Source: Janibacter sp. HTCC2649 (GTDB lineage Bacteria; Actinomycetota; Actinomycetes; Actinomycetales; Dermatophilaceae). From it: 64,000 bases of DNA. Below, one piece after another: positions 8,552 through 17,684 of this stretch (position 1 is the first letter of the stretch; each line of letters starts with the position of its first letter). The DNA is taken from the NCBI RefSeq assembly GCF_000152705.1, contig NZ_CH672413.1, positions 4,157,783-4,221,782 of the forward strand, read 5' to 3'. A program made the position numbers and the translations under genes. The notes beneath the pieces are model-generated. The model had not been told where the DNA came from and searched no databases. It worked only from the letters and a program-made list of their open reading frames with translations.

Positions 8552-11491
8552 GTGGCAAAGGTTCGAGTCAGTGCACTCGCCAAAGAACAAGGAGTGACCA
8601 GCAAGGTCCTCCTCGAGCGCCTCAATGAGATGGGCGAATACGTCAAGTCGGCCTCTTCGACCGTCGAGGCGCCCGTCGTGCGTCGCTACACGGAGAAGTT
8701 CCCGTCTGCCGCGCCCGCAGCAGCCCCCGACGCGGCCAAGCCGGCCGCCGCGAAGGCACCCGCCCCGGCCGCACCGGCCCCGGCAGCGCCTGCGTCTGCT
8801 GCATCCCCCGAGTCCGGCTCCGCGCCGGCCTCCCCGGGCCCGAAGGCTCCGTCGGCGGCTCCCGCTCCCGCAGCCAGCCGGCCCGCCCCCGGCCCGGCGG
8901 CACCCGCCCCGGCCGCTCCTGCTGCCGCGGCTCCGGCTCCGGCTGCGCCCGCGCCGGCAGCACCGGTGCCTGCAGCACCTGCCCCGGCAGCGCCTGCTCC
9001 CGCAGCACCTGCCCCCTCGGCCCCCGCCGCGAGGGCTCCCGAGTCCGGTGCACGTCCGGCTCCTCGCCCGGGTGCGGGTTCCCCTCGCCCCGGCAACAAC
9101 CCGTTCGCGCCCAGCCAGGGCATGCGTCAGGGCCGCGATGGCGGTCGTGACGCCAGCCGCGAGGCTCCCCGTGAGGGCGCCCGCGAGGGTGGTCGTGACG
9201 GTGGCCGCGAAGGTGGTCGCGAAGGTGGCGGCTCAGCCCGCCCCGGCAACAACCCGTTCGCACCGAGCCAGGGCATGCCGCGTCCGCGCAGCGCTCCCCG
9301 TCCCGGTGGCGCCGCAGGTGCTGGAGCCGGCGCAGCCGGCCCGCGCCCCGGTGGTGCACGTCCCAGCCCCGGCATGATGCCGTCCTCCAGTGCGGTCGCC
9401 CGTCCGGGCGAGCGTCCCGGCGGCGCTGCACGCGGTGGCCGACCTGGCGCCGGTGGCGCTGGTCGTCCCGGCGGCGGTGGCCCCGGCGCAGGTGGCGGCG
9501 GCTTCGCCGGTCGTCCCGGTGGCGGTGGCTTCCGTGGTGGAGCCGGTCGCGGTTCCACTGCTGGTGCCTTCGGTCGTGGAGGTGGCCGTCCCGGTCGCGC
9601 CCGCAAGTCCAAGCGTGCGAAGCGCGCTGAGTTCGAGGAGATGCAGGGTCCGTCCATCGGTGGCGTGAGCGTGCCCCGTGGTGATGGCAAGACCGTCATC
9701 CAGGTGCGCCAGGGTGCATCCCTGACTGACTTCGCCGACCGGATCAACGCCAGCCCGGGCTCGCTCGTCACGGTCATGTTCCACCTCGGTGAGATGGCGA
9801 CCGCGACCCAGAGCCTCGACGAGGACACGTTCCGTCTGCTCGGTGCCGAGCTCGGCTACGACATCCGCATGGTCTCCCCGGAGGAGGAGGAGAAGGAGTT
9901 GTTCGACTCCTTCGACATCAACCTCGAGATCGGTGTCGACTCCGAGGACGAGGACGACCTCGCGGCCCGCCCGCCGGTCGTCACCGTCATGGGTCACGTC
10001 GACCACGGAAAGACGCGCCTGCTCGACGCGATCCGCAACGAGAACGTCGCTGGTGGCGAGTCCGGTGGCATCACCCAGCACATCGGTGCCTACCAGATCC
10101 ACAAGGAGCACGAGGGCGTCGACCGTCCGATCACCTTCATCGACACCCCGGGTCACGAGGCGTTCACCGCCATGCGTGCTCGTGGTGCGAAGGTCACGGA
10201 CATCGCGATCCTCGTCGTCGCAGCCGATGACGGCGTCATGCCGCAGACCATTGAGGCGCTCAACCACGCCCAGGCTGCGGATGTCCCGATCGTCGTCGCG
10301 GTCAACAAGATCGATGTCGAGGGCGCCAACCCGTCCAAGATCCGTCAGCAGCTCACCGAGTACAACCTCGTTGCCGAGGAGTACGGCGGCGAGACGATGT
10401 TCGTCGACGTCTCGGCCAAGCAGGGCGAGAACATCGACGCACTGCTCGAGGCTGTCCTGCTCACCGCGGACGCCGCTCTCGACCTGCGGGCCAACCCCGA
10501 GCGCGACGCCCGTGGTGTCGCGATCGAGGCCAACCTCGACAAGGGTCGCGGTGCGACGGCAACGGTCCTCATCCAGTCCGGAACCCTCCACGTCGGTGAC
10601 GCCATCGTCACGGGCAGCTCCTACGGCCGCGTTCGCGCCATGCTCGATGAGCACGGCAACAACCTCACCGAGGCGGGCCCGTCCCGTCCGGTCCAGGTTC
10701 TCGGTCTGTCCTCGGTCCCGCGTGCAGGCGACACGTTCGTCGTCGCTCCCGATGACCGCACCGCCCGCCAGATCGCGGAGCGTCGCGAGTCGGCCGACCG
10801 TCAGGCCAGCCTGGCCAAGGCCCGCAAGCGCATCTCGCTCGAGGACCTCAACGAGGCGATCGCGCAGGGCAAGGTCGACACCCTCAACCTCATCCTCAAG
10901 GGTGACGTGTCGGGTTCTGTCGAAGCCCTCGAGGACGCGCTCCTCCAGATCGATGTGGGTGAGGACGTCGACCTGCGGATCATTGACCGCGGCGTCGGTG
11001 CCATCACGATGAACAACATCAACCTGGCCGTGGCCTCCAACGCCATCATCATCGGCTTCAACGTTCGGGCCGAGGGCCTCAACGCTGACTACGCCGACCG
11101 TGAGGGCGTCGAGATCCGCTACTACTCGGTGATCTACCAGGCCATCGAGGAGATCGAGCAGTCCCTCAAGGGCATGCTCAAGCCCGAGTACGAAGAGGTC
11201 GAGCTCGGCACCGCCGAGATCCGCGAGATCTTCCGCTCGAGCAAGTTCGGCAACATCGCCGGCTCGATCGTCCGCAGTGGCGAGATCAAGCGCGGCACCA
11301 GGTCCCGCATCACGCGTGCCGGTGTCGTCGTGTCCGAGAACGTCGAGATCGCTGGCCTGCGCCGGTTCAAGGATGACGTCACCGAGGTCCGCGACGGCTT
11401 CGAGTGCGGCATCAACCTGGGGTCCTACAACGACCTCCAGATCGGCGACCTCATCGCCACGTACGAAATGCGTGAAAAGCCCCGGGCCTGA
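8552..11491 (+). CDS. infB: Translation initiation factor IF-2
   Basis: This GTPase places initiator tRNA on the 30S subunit. The GTG at 8552 follows AAGGAG. The 979 residues contain an IF2_N domain ([15 protein letters not shown]), then a very long Ala/Pro- and later Gly/Arg-rich disordered region (about residues 50-350) in which [12 protein letters not shown] occurs twice. A second IF2_N-type segment and the G domain follow ([23 protein letters not shown]), with C-terminal domains ending at about 979. The low-complexity region is typical of actinobacterial IF-2. A perfect hairpin follows the stop. Confidence 0.97.
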   Translation: MAKVRVSALAKEQGVTSKVLLERLNEMGEYVKSASSTVEAPVVRRYTEKFPSAAPAAAPDAAKPAAAKAPAPAAPAPAAPASAASPESGSAPASPGPKAPSAAPAPAASRPAPGPAAPAPAAPAAAAPAPAAPAPAAPVPAAPAPAAPAPAAPAPSAPAARAPESGARPAPRPGAGSPRPGNNPFAPSQGMRQGRDGGRDASREAPREGAREGGRDGGREGGREGGGSARPGNNPFAPSQGMPRPRSAPRPGGAAGAGAGAAGPRPGGARPSPGMMPSSSAVARPGERPGGAARGGRPGAGGAGRPGGGGPGAGGGGFAGRPGGGGFRGGAGRGSTAGAFGRGGGRPGRARKSKRAKRAEFEEMQGPSIGGVSVPRGDGKTVIQVRQGASLTDFADRINASPGSLVTVMFHLGEMATATQSLDEDTFRLLGAELGYDIRMVSPEEEEKELFDSFDINLEIGVDSEDEDDLAARPPVVTVMGHVDHGKTRLLDAIRNENVAGGESGGITQHIGAYQIHKEHEGVDRPITFIDTPGHEAFTAMRARGAKVTDIAILVVAADDGVMPQTIEALNHAQAADVPIVVAVNKIDVEGANPSKIRQQLTEYNLVAEEYGGETMFVDVSAKQGENIDALLEAVLLTADAALDLRANPERDARGVAIEANLDKGRGATATVLIQSGTLHVGDAIVTGSSYGRVRAMLDEHGNNLTEAGPSRPVQVLGLSSVPRAGDTFVVAPDDRTARQIAERRESADRQASLAKARKRISLEDLNEAIAQGKVDTLNLILKGDVSGSVEALEDALLQIDVGEDVDLRIIDRGVGAITMNNINLAVASNAIIIGFNVRAEGLNADYADREGVEIRYYSVIYQAIEEIEQSLKGMLKPEYEEVELGTAEIREIFRSSKFGNIAGSIVRSGEIKRGTRSRITRAGVVVSENVEIAGLRRFKDDVTEVRDGFECGINLGSYNDLQIGDLIATYEMREKPRA

Positions 11492-11512
11492 TCGCCCGAG
11501 GCTCCACGCCTG

Positions 11513-11557
11513 ACGTGACCGGCCGGCATACCGATTCGGTATGCCGGCCGGTCACGT
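11513..11557. terminator. infB terminator built from inverted GTATGCCG copies
   Basis: The arms 11513-11533 and 11537-11557 are a perfect 21-bp inverted repeat around a 3-base loop. Each arm contains one copy of the dispersed octamer (CGGCATAC at 11524, GTATGCCG at 11539). The position 21 bp after the infB stop suggests an intrinsic terminator or attenuator before rbfA. Confidence 0.8.
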
Positions 11558-11622
11558 TCCACACTTTTCCCGCGCCTAAGGTGTCGGGAGAGATCACCAG
11601 CAGGACTGAAGAAGGAGTTGTC

Positions 11623-12132
11623 GTGGCTGACGCCGCTCGCGCCCGCAAGGTCGCCGACCGCATCAAGACGCTGATCGCCGCAGGACTGGGCTCGATCATC
11701 AAGGACCCGGACCTTGGGTTCGTGACGATCACGGACGTCCGCGTGACCAACGACCTCCAGCACGCGTCGGTGTTCTACACCGTCTTCGGTGACGACGCCC
11801 AGCGTGCCAAGACCACGTACCTCCTCGAGGAGAACCGCGGCAAGCTCCGCAGCCACGTCGGCAAGAACCTCGGCATCCGCCTCACGCCGTCGCTCGAGTT
11901 CATCGCCGACGCCATCCCGGAGACGGCCGCCCACCTCGAGGACCTCCTGCGTGAGGCTCGTGAGCGCGACGCCGCCGTGGCGGCTGCTGCAGCTGGAGCC
12001 ACGCACGCCGGCGACGCCGACCCCTACCGTCACGACGACGAGCCGACGGACGACGACGATGACGATGACGACGTCGACGACGACGACGCCGAGACCAAGG
12101 ACACCCACGCCAGCGGCACCGACCGCGCGTGA
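11623..12132 (+). CDS. rbfA: 30S ribosome-binding factor RbfA
   Basis: RbfA is a KH-type factor for late 30S maturation and cold adaptation. The 169-residue product has the family core (ARKVADRIKTLIAAGL, DLGFVTITDVRVTNDLQHA, LTPSLEFIADAIPETA) followed by a tail of about 45 residues. The tail is extremely acidic and includes an uninterrupted run of eight Asp. GTG at 11623 follows GAAGGAG. It overlaps truB by four bases (GTGA). Confidence 0.93.
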   Translation: MADAARARKVADRIKTLIAAGLGSIIKDPDLGFVTITDVRVTNDLQHASVFYTVFGDDAQRAKTTYLLEENRGKLRSHVGKNLGIRLTPSLEFIADAIPETAAHLEDLLREARERDAAVAAAAAGATHAGDADPYRHDDEPTDDDDDDDDVDDDDAETKDTHASGTDRA

Positions 12133-13067
12133 GCGTGGGCCCTCCTCACACAGACGGGCTCCTCGTCGTCGACAAGCCGAGCGAGTGGACGAGTCATGAC
12201 GTCGTCGCGCGCGCCCGGCGGTTGTGCAACACCCGCAAGGTGGGGCACGCCGGCACGCTCGACCCCATGGCGACGGGCGTGCTCGTCCTCGGTGTCGGTC
12301 GAGCCACCAAGCTGCTGACCTTCCTCGTCGGCGTCGACAAGGACTACACCGCGACGATCCGTCTCGGGCAGGCCACGCTCACCGATGACGCCGAGGGTGA
12401 GGTGACCAGCGCCCCCGGTGCCGCCGAGGTCGACGACGACGCCATCGCGGCGGCTGTCGCCACTCTCACCGGTGCCATCGAGCAGGTCCCGAGCTCGGTC
12501 AGCGCGATCAAGATCAAGGGCCAGCGGTCCTACCACCGCGCCCGAGCGGGGGAGTCCGTCGACCTGCCTGCGCGGCCAGTGACGGTGTCCCGCTTCGAGA
12601 TCGGTGAGACCCGCCGCTCGACGACGCAGGGCGAGGACGGCAGCGACCTGGCGATCGTCGACGTGGACGTCGAGGTCACTGTGTCCTCCGGAACCTACGT
12701 CCGAGCCCTCGCCCGCGACCTCGGCACGGCCCTCGGCTCGGCCGGTCACCTCACTGCCCTGCGACGGACGAGAGTCGGAGGATTCGGTCTCGACACGGCA
12801 TACCCGCTCTCTGATCTGGAGGCGCGCCAGGGCGAGCCGATGCCGGTCATCCCACTCGCCGACGCGGCCCGCGCCGGGTTCACGGCACGCGAGCTCAGCG
12901 ACGACGAGGCCCGGACCATCGGTTATGGGCAGAAGCTCCCGTCCGCCGAGCCCGGGCGTCTCGAGGTCGTTGCAGCCTTCGCTCCCGACGGCTCTCTTGT
13001 CGCGATGCTCGACGAGTCGAAGGCCACAGCGCGGAGCCACGTCGTGTTCGCTCCGGCGAGTTCGTAG
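12129..13067 (+). CDS. truB: tRNA pseudouridine(55) synthase TruB
   Basis: TruB makes pseudouridine 55 in the T-loop of tRNAs. The 312-residue protein has the catalytic-Asp motif HAGTLDPMATGVLVLG (Asp in GTLDP), the upstream DKPSEWTSHDVV segment, and a C-terminal extension after ALRRTRVGGF that forms the PUA-like actinobacterial TruB_C domain. The GTG start overlaps rbfA by 4 bp, and ribF starts within about 10 bp of its stop. Confidence 0.95.
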   Translation: MSVGPPHTDGLLVVDKPSEWTSHDVVARARRLCNTRKVGHAGTLDPMATGVLVLGVGRATKLLTFLVGVDKDYTATIRLGQATLTDDAEGEVTSAPGAAEVDDDAIAAAVATLTGAIEQVPSSVSAIKIKGQRSYHRARAGESVDLPARPVTVSRFEIGETRRSTTQGEDGSDLAIVDVDVEVTVSSGTYVRALARDLGTALGSAGHLTALRRTRVGGFGLDTAYPLSDLEARQGEPMPVIPLADAARAGFTARELSDDEARTIGYGQKLPSAEPGRLEVVAAFAPDGSLVAMLDESKATARSHVVFAPASS

Positions 13068-13077
13068 AGTGTCCACC

Positions 13078-14040
13078 GTGCACCGCTTCACCGACCCCGC
13101 CGAGACGCCCGACGAGCTGGCGCCCTGTGTCGTCACGCTCGGCAACTTCGACGGCGTCCACCGCGGGCACAAGGCGGTGCTGTCGCGCCTCGTCGAGATC
13201 GGGCGCGAGCGTGGGCTGCCCTCCGTCGCCGTGACGTTCGACCCGCACCCTCTCGCCGTGCTGCACCCCGACCGCGCTCCCGAGATCATCACGCCGAGCT
13301 CCGTGCGCGACGACCTGCTCGAGGCGACCGGCCTCGACGGTCTCCTCGTCCTGGGGTTCACCAAGGAGTTCGCGCAGCAGTCGCCGGAGGAGTTCGTCAA
13401 GGGCACCTTCGTCGACGGCCTCCAGGCCAAGGTCGTCGTCGTCGGCGTGGACACCCGGTTCGGCTACAAGAACTCCGGCGACGTCGCGACCCTGCGTGAG
13501 CTCGGCGAGACCTACGGCTTCGAGGTCATCGCGCTCGAGGACGTGGGTGACGGCGAGCGCTGGTCCTCGACCTCCGTGCGCAACGCCCTCACCGAGGGCG
13601 ATGTCGCGGCCGCCGCACGGGTGCTCGGCCGACCCCACCGCGTCGTCGGCACGGTCGTGCACGGTCACCACCGCGGTCGCGAGCTCGGCTTCCCCACGGC
13701 CAACCTCTCACCCGACTCCGCTGGCCTCGTCCCGGCCGAGGGCGTCTATGCCGGCTGGTTGACCCGCCTCGACCTCGACGCAGGCGAACCCGACCGCACC
13801 ATGCCGGCCGCGATCTCCATCGGGACGAACCCGACCTTCGACACCAAGGACCGCCGCACGGTCGAGGCCTATGTCCTCGACCGCGACGACCTCGACCTCT
13901 ATGACGAGCGCGTCGTCGTCGAGTTCGTCGAGCACATCCGCCCGACCCTGCGGTTCGACAGCATCGACGACCTCCTCGTCGCCATGGCCAAGGACGTCGA
14001 GCAGTGCCGCGCGGTGCTCACCCAGATCGTCCACTCCTGA
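13078..14040 (+). CDS. ribF: Bifunctional riboflavin kinase/FAD synthetase
   Basis: RibF converts riboflavin to FMN and then FAD. The 320-residue product has the N-terminal nucleotidyltransferase domain (LGNFDGVHRGHKAVL, TFDPHPLAVL, WSSTSVRNAL) and the C-terminal kinase domain (GRELGFPTANL, EGVYAGW, IGTNPTFDTKDRRTVEAYV). Two GTG starts are possible, 13069 and 13078; neither has a strong ribosome binding site, which suits reinitiation after truB. The next gene starts inside its 3' end. Confidence 0.95.
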   Translation: MHRFTDPAETPDELAPCVVTLGNFDGVHRGHKAVLSRLVEIGRERGLPSVAVTFDPHPLAVLHPDRAPEIITPSSVRDDLLEATGLDGLLVLGFTKEFAQQSPEEFVKGTFVDGLQAKVVVVGVDTRFGYKNSGDVATLRELGETYGFEVIALEDVGDGERWSSTSVRNALTEGDVAAAARVLGRPHRVVGTVVHGHHRGRELGFPTANLSPDSAGLVPAEGVYAGWLTRLDLDAGEPDRTMPAAISIGTNPTFDTKDRRTVEAYVLDRDDLDLYDERVVVEFVEHIRPTLRFDSIDDLLVAMAKDVEQCRAVLTQIVHS

Positions 14041-15149
14041 GCCTTCGGGGCAGCTGGCTCCGCCAGGACCTCGGCCTCCTCGTCGGGGCCGCCGGCACGT
14101 CGCTCGTGGGTGCCCTGCTCGTGTGGTCCGCGACCCACGAGACTGCCGGCACGGCATACCTGTTCCGTCATCTGCTCAACACCGCCATCGGCATCGGGTT
14201 GGCCGTCGGCGTGACCCGGCTCGGGCACCAGGGGCTGCGGGTCGTGGCCCCGTGGCTCTACGGCATCTCCCTGCTGGGGCTCATCGCGGTCCTCACCCCG
14301 CTGGGGGCGACGATCAACGGGTCGCGCTCCTGGATCCCGGTCGTCGCCGGGTTCACGGTGCAGCCGTCGGAGTTCGCCAAGGTCGGGTTGGCCCTCATGC
14401 TGGCGTTCGTCTTCGCCGACCGGTGGGAGCGGCGGGTCGCGCCGAGCAACCGGGACGTCGCCCTCGGCTGGGTGCTCGCCGTCGTGCCGGTGGCGCTCAT
14501 CATGCTGCAGCCGGACCTCGGCTCGGCCGTGGTCCTCGGAGCGCTGGCCTTCGTCGTCATCGCCATCGCCGGTGCGCCACGCCGATGGATCGTGGGGGTG
14601 GGGCTCGCCGCGGTCGGCCTCGTCGCAGCGGCCCTGACGACCCCGCTGCTCAGCGACTACCAGCGGGACCGGCTGCTGTCCTTCGCGAACCCGAGCGCTG
14701 ACCCGCAGGGCATCGGCTACCAGACCCGTCAGGTGCGGCTCGCGATCGGCTCCGGCGGCTGGAACGGCCAGGGCTTCATGGAGGGCCGTCAGACCCAGGG
14801 CGGCTTCATCCCCTACCAGCTCAACGACTTCATCTTCTCGGTCGCGGGGGAGGAGCTCGGCTTCATCGGCGCCGCGGGGTTGCTGTTCCTGCTGTCGTTC
14901 ATCGTCATCCGAATCTTCGTCGTCGCCGGGCGTTCGGGGGACGCGTTCGGGCGCTTCGTCGGGGTCGGCGTGGGCACGTGGCTGGCGTTCCAGGTCTTCC
15001 AGAATGTCGGGATGAACCTCGGTGTCATGCCCGTGACCGGGCTGCCGCTGCCGTTCGTGTCCTACGGCGGGTCGTCGATGTTTGCGTCCTGGCTCGCCAT
15101 TGGTGTCGTCAACGCGGCGTATGCCGCGGGCCACCGGGACCGCGTCTAG
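14004..15149 (+). CDS. rodA: RodA/FtsW (SEDS) peptidoglycan polymerase
   Basis: This is a 381-residue polytopic membrane protein of the SEDS family, glycosyltransferases that polymerise lipid II during elongation or division. The pattern is typical: about ten hydrophobic helices, GSRSWIPVVAGFTVQPSEFAK, and the C-terminal VTGLPLPFVSYGGSS motif. The sequence fits RodA better than FtsW because no division-specific extension is present, but that is a judgement. The only in-frame GTG is 14004, 37 bp inside ribF. The stop codon lies in the 6-bp target duplication of the following IS element, so the protein is not truncated by it. Confidence 0.88.
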   Translation: MPRGAHPDRPLLSLRGSWLRQDLGLLVGAAGTSLVGALLVWSATHETAGTAYLFRHLLNTAIGIGLAVGVTRLGHQGLRVVAPWLYGISLLGLIAVLTPLGATINGSRSWIPVVAGFTVQPSEFAKVGLALMLAFVFADRWERRVAPSNRDVALGWVLAVVPVALIMLQPDLGSAVVLGALAFVVIAIAGAPRRWIVGVGLAAVGLVAAALTTPLLSDYQRDRLLSFANPSADPQGIGYQTRQVRLAIGSGGWNGQGFMEGRQTQGGFIPYQLNDFIFSVAGEELGFIGAAGLLFLLSFIVIRIFVVAGRSGDAFGRFVGVGVGTWLAFQVFQNVGMNLGVMPVTGLPLPFVSYGGSSMFASWLAIGVVNAAYAAGHRDRV

Positions 15150-15150
15150 C
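15145..15150. repeat. Left 6-bp target duplication TCTAGC of the IS481-family element
   Basis: TCTAGC immediately precedes the left inverted repeat and is repeated exactly at 16255-16260. It fits the NCTAGN target pattern reported for IS481. The TAG inside it (15147-15149) is the rodA stop codon. Confidence 0.9.
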
Positions 15151-16254
15151 TGTACTGACCCGACAGGTTGGTTGAGTGATTGCGATCCGCTGATCTGATC
15201 AGTGGCGCGGGAAGGGCCTCCCGCGGTGGAGTGGAACTGCCAAGTCACCACTGCCACACACAGGAGGCCCTCATGTCCCACGCTAACGCCGCTCTGACGG
15301 TTCGTCACCGGCTCAAGGTCGCTCAGCTCGTCGTCGATCAGCGAGTCCCGATCAGCGAGGTCGCGGCACGATTCCAATGTTCCTGGCCGACGGTGAAGCG
15401 ATGGGCCGATCGGTACGCCGCTGGTGAACCGATGAGCGACCGCTCGAGCCGTCCACACGCGATGCCCGCCAAGACGTCTCCCTCGACGACGAAGCGGATC
15501 GTGTCGTTGCGGCTGCGCAAACGGTTGGGCCCGGTCCAGCTCGCCGCACACGTGGGGGTTGCACCCTCCACAGTGCACCGGGTGCTCACCAGGTGCCACC
15601 TCAACCGGTTGGCGCACGTCGACCGTGCCACCGGGGAGCCGGTGCGCCGTTACGAGCACGAGCGCCCCGGGGACATGCTGCACGTGGACGTCAAGAAGTT
15701 CGGAAACATCCCCGACGGTGGCGGGTGGCGCTTCGTGGGCCGAGCCCAAGGCGGGAAGAACCGGGCAGGCACCCCGGGCAAACCGAGGAACAAGCATTAC
15801 CAGCCGAAGATGGGCCACGCGTTCGTGCACACCGTCATCGATGACCACTCTCGTGTGGCCTACGCCGAGGTCCACGACAACGAAACCGCCGTGACCGCCA
15901 CTGGTGTCCTACGCCGCGCCGTCGCCTGGTTCGCTGTCCGTGGCATCACCACACGCAGAGTCCTGTCCGACAACGGATCCGCCTACATCTCGCACCTGTG
16001 GCGCGACGTGTGCGCCGAGCTCGGGATCAAGCACTCCCGCACCCGACCCCGCCGTCCGCAGACCAACGGCAAGATCGAACGCTTCCACCGCACCATGGCC
16101 GACGGGTGGGGATACGCCCGCTGCTACACCTCAGAAACCGAACGACGCCAAGCTCTGCCAGCATGGCTCCACGAGTACAACCACCACCGACCCCACACCG
16201 CCTGCGGGAACAAGCCACCCATCACCCGCTTAACCAACCTGTCGGGTCAGTACA
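15151..16254 (+). mobile_element. Complete IS481-family insertion sequence, 1104 bp
   Basis: The element has terminal inverted repeats at 15151-15176 and 16229-16254 that match at 25 of 26 positions, begin TGTACTGACCCGACAGGTTG and end in TG...CA style. It is flanked by a perfect 6-bp duplication, TCTAGC. It contains one transposase gene and no passenger. Perfect repeats, a perfect duplication and an intact gene indicate a recent and probably active insertion. It contains no copy of the GTATGCCG octamer that is frequent in the surrounding chromosome. Confidence 0.93.
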
Positions 16255-16259
16255 TCTAG
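15273..16259 (+). CDS. IS481-family DDE transposase
   Basis: The 328-residue transposase starts at an ATG preceded by AGGAGG. The N-terminus has a helix-turn-helix (VPISEVAARFQCSWPTVKRW). The rve catalytic core supplies the DDE triad: Asp in DMLHVDVKKFG, Asp in VLSDNGSAYIS and Glu in QTNGKIERFHRTM. The last coding bases run through the right inverted repeat. The stop codon TAG (16257-16259) is not part of the element but lies in the duplicated target site, so the gene is closed by the DNA it inserted into. Confidence 0.93.
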   Translation: MSHANAALTVRHRLKVAQLVVDQRVPISEVAARFQCSWPTVKRWADRYAAGEPMSDRSSRPHAMPAKTSPSTTKRIVSLRLRKRLGPVQLAAHVGVAPSTVHRVLTRCHLNRLAHVDRATGEPVRRYEHERPGDMLHVDVKKFGNIPDGGGWRFVGRAQGGKNRAGTPGKPRNKHYQPKMGHAFVHTVIDDHSRVAYAEVHDNETAVTATGVLRRAVAWFAVRGITTRRVLSDNGSAYISHLWRDVCAELGIKHSRTRPRRPQTNGKIERFHRTMADGWGYARCYTSETERRQALPAWLHEYNHHRPHTACGNKPPITRLTNLSGQYI

Positions 16260-16260
16260 C
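16255..16260. repeat. Right 6-bp target duplication TCTAGC
   Basis: This is an exact copy of 15145-15150, adjacent to the right inverted repeat. It contributes the transposase stop codon. Confidence 0.9.
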
Positions 16261-16343
16261 TCGCCTTTGCGCTGTCGTGGGCGAGCGATCGGGTTCCGGT
16301 GCATCCGGCCGGGTCGAGGATTCACATCCGGCTCCGTCGAGAT

Positions 16344-16388
16344 AGTACGAAATGCCGAGCGCCGAGCCTCAGCTCGGCGATTCGTACT
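16344..16388 (-). terminator. Hairpin after the TetR gene
   Basis: The arms 16344-16360 and 16372-16388 match at 15 of 17 positions (AGTACGAA...GCCGAGC) and overlap the TetR stop codon at 16387-16389. This is probably the terminator of the minus-strand regulator. Confidence 0.65.
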
Positions 16389-16968
16389 ACCTCGAGTGGG
16401 CGAGGAGGGCGTCCACGACAGCAAGGAAGGACGCCTCGGCGCGTTCGGGGGACCCGAGCAGGCCGGCGAGCTCGAGGCTGACGAAGCCGTGGCCCACCGC
16501 CCACAGGCGGCGCGCGTGCTCCCACTGGTGGCTCTCCTCCGGCAGCAGACCAGCCGCCACCGCGCGCTTCGTGGCCTCGAGGAGCTTGGTGAGGGAGTTC
16601 TCGCCGACCCGGCGGTCCTCGGGAGTGAGAGGAGAAGTGTCGTCCGCGATCCCACCGAACATCACGGCATACAACTGCGGGTTCTCGAGTCCGTTCGCGC
16701 GGTAGGCGCGGGCGACGGCCACGAGGTCGGCACGTGGGTCGTTCGTGATGGGGAGGTCCTCGAGGTGCAGGTCGAGCTGGTGGAAGCCCTCGGCGACGAC
16801 CGCCCGCACGAGGTCGGTCATGCTGCCGAAGTGGGTGTAGACCGTCATCGTCGACGTGCCGAGCTCGGTCGCAACTCGACGTGCGCTGAGGGCGGAGGGT
16901 CCCTGCGTCGCGAGCAGGGTGGCGGCAGCGCGCACGACCTCGTCGGCGGTGGTGCGTGGCGTGCGCAT
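16387..16968 (-). CDS. TetR/AcrR family regulator
   Basis: This is a 193-residue TetR-type repressor. The N-terminal helix-turn-helix is at about residues 24-44 (LSARRVATELGTSTMTVYTHF). The C-terminal domain contains YRANGLENPQLYAVMFGG, the pattern of the TetR_C WHG group. The ATG at 16968 is divergent from a DUF4442-type gene with about 80 bp between starts, and a TGTTAT...ATAACA palindrome in that gap is a good autoregulatory operator candidate. The ligand is unknown; the next genes suggest acyl-CoA or fatty-acid metabolism. Confidence 0.85.
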   Translation of the reverse strand: MRTPRTTADEVVRAAATLLATQGPSALSARRVATELGTSTMTVYTHFGSMTDLVRAVVAEGFHQLDLHLEDLPITNDPRADLVAVARAYRANGLENPQLYAVMFGGIADDTSPLTPEDRRVGENSLTKLLEATKRAVAAGLLPEESHQWEHARRLWAVGHGFVSLELAGLLGSPERAEASFLAVVDALLAHSR

Positions 16969-16992
16969 CGGCTTCCTCTTCCTCCATCACGG

Positions 16993-17016
16993 TGTTATGC
17001 TCGGCGTTCTATAACA
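16993..17016. promoter_or_regulatory. Candidate TetR operator TGTTAT-N12-ATAACA
   Basis: A perfect 6-bp inverted repeat with 12 bases between lies in the short gap between the TetR gene and the divergent DUF4442 gene, with partial symmetry extending outward (CAC/GTG). The position fits repression of both genes. The assignment is inferred. Confidence 0.45.
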
Positions 17017-17048
17017 GTGTGATGTTAACTCAGGTGGAAGGTCTTGTC

Positions 17049-17555
17049 ATGGTTGCGCTCCCGAGCTGGCAGTCGATCGGAGGCAACTCTTCCCTGTTGC
17101 GCCACGGCCTCAACGTCTGGCCACCTTTCGCGTTCGCCGGGATCCGGGTGGCGCAGCTGAGCACGGACTTCCGCCGGGCCCGCGTCGAGCTGGCGAGCAA
17201 CCCGCTCACGCGCAACTACGTCGGGACCCAGTTCGGCGGCTCGATCTTCGCGATGACTGACCCGTTCTGGATGTTCCTCACGATGCGCTCGCTGGGGGAG
17301 GACTACATCGTCTGGGACCAGGCCGCCGAGGTGCGCTTCGTCAAGCCGGGGCGAGGGCGGCTGCACGCAGAGTTCGAGGTCACCGACGAGCTCATCAACG
17401 AGCTGCGCGAGGCAGCCAGCGGCGGCGGCAAGGTGTTGCGCTGGTGCGAGACCGACGTCCGCGACGACTCCGGCGAGATCGTCGCCCAGGTGCGCAAGCA
17501 GCTCTATGTCCGCCTCAAGCGCAGGGCCACCAGCGAGCTGGAGAGGTCCAGTTGA
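17049..17555 (+). CDS. DUF4442/PaaI-like hotdog-fold protein
   Basis: This protein of about 168 residues resembles DUF4442, a hotdog-fold group related to PaaI thioesterases: NYVGTQFGGSIFAMTDPFWM corresponds to the central helix and FVKPGRGRLHAEFEV to the following strands. The usual catalytic acidic residue of thioesterases was not identified with certainty. ATG 17049 is preferred; 17022 is possible and would put the start next to the TetR operator. Its neighbours are a TetR repressor and an acyl-CoA ligase, so acyl-thioester chemistry is plausible. Confidence 0.7.
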   Translation: MVALPSWQSIGGNSSLLRHGLNVWPPFAFAGIRVAQLSTDFRRARVELASNPLTRNYVGTQFGGSIFAMTDPFWMFLTMRSLGEDYIVWDQAAEVRFVKPGRGRLHAEFEVTDELINELREAASGGGKVLRWCETDVRDDSGEIVAQVRKQLYVRLKRRATSELERSS

Positions 17556-17684
17556 CGGGCGGGTGAGGTCTACCTAACGCGCGGGGCATTACCCACGGGT
17601 CACGTTTGTCCTGAGTGAGCCCGGGGGGCCGGGAACTTGTGGGAGTATCCGGCCACGACTTCCCCAATGACGAGGATGCCTGTG

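Noticed and set aside
8700..9550. Repetitive sequence that might be a CRISPR or minisatellite
   Set aside because: It is the Ala/Pro- and Gly-rich coding part of infB; repeats follow codons and there are no spacers.
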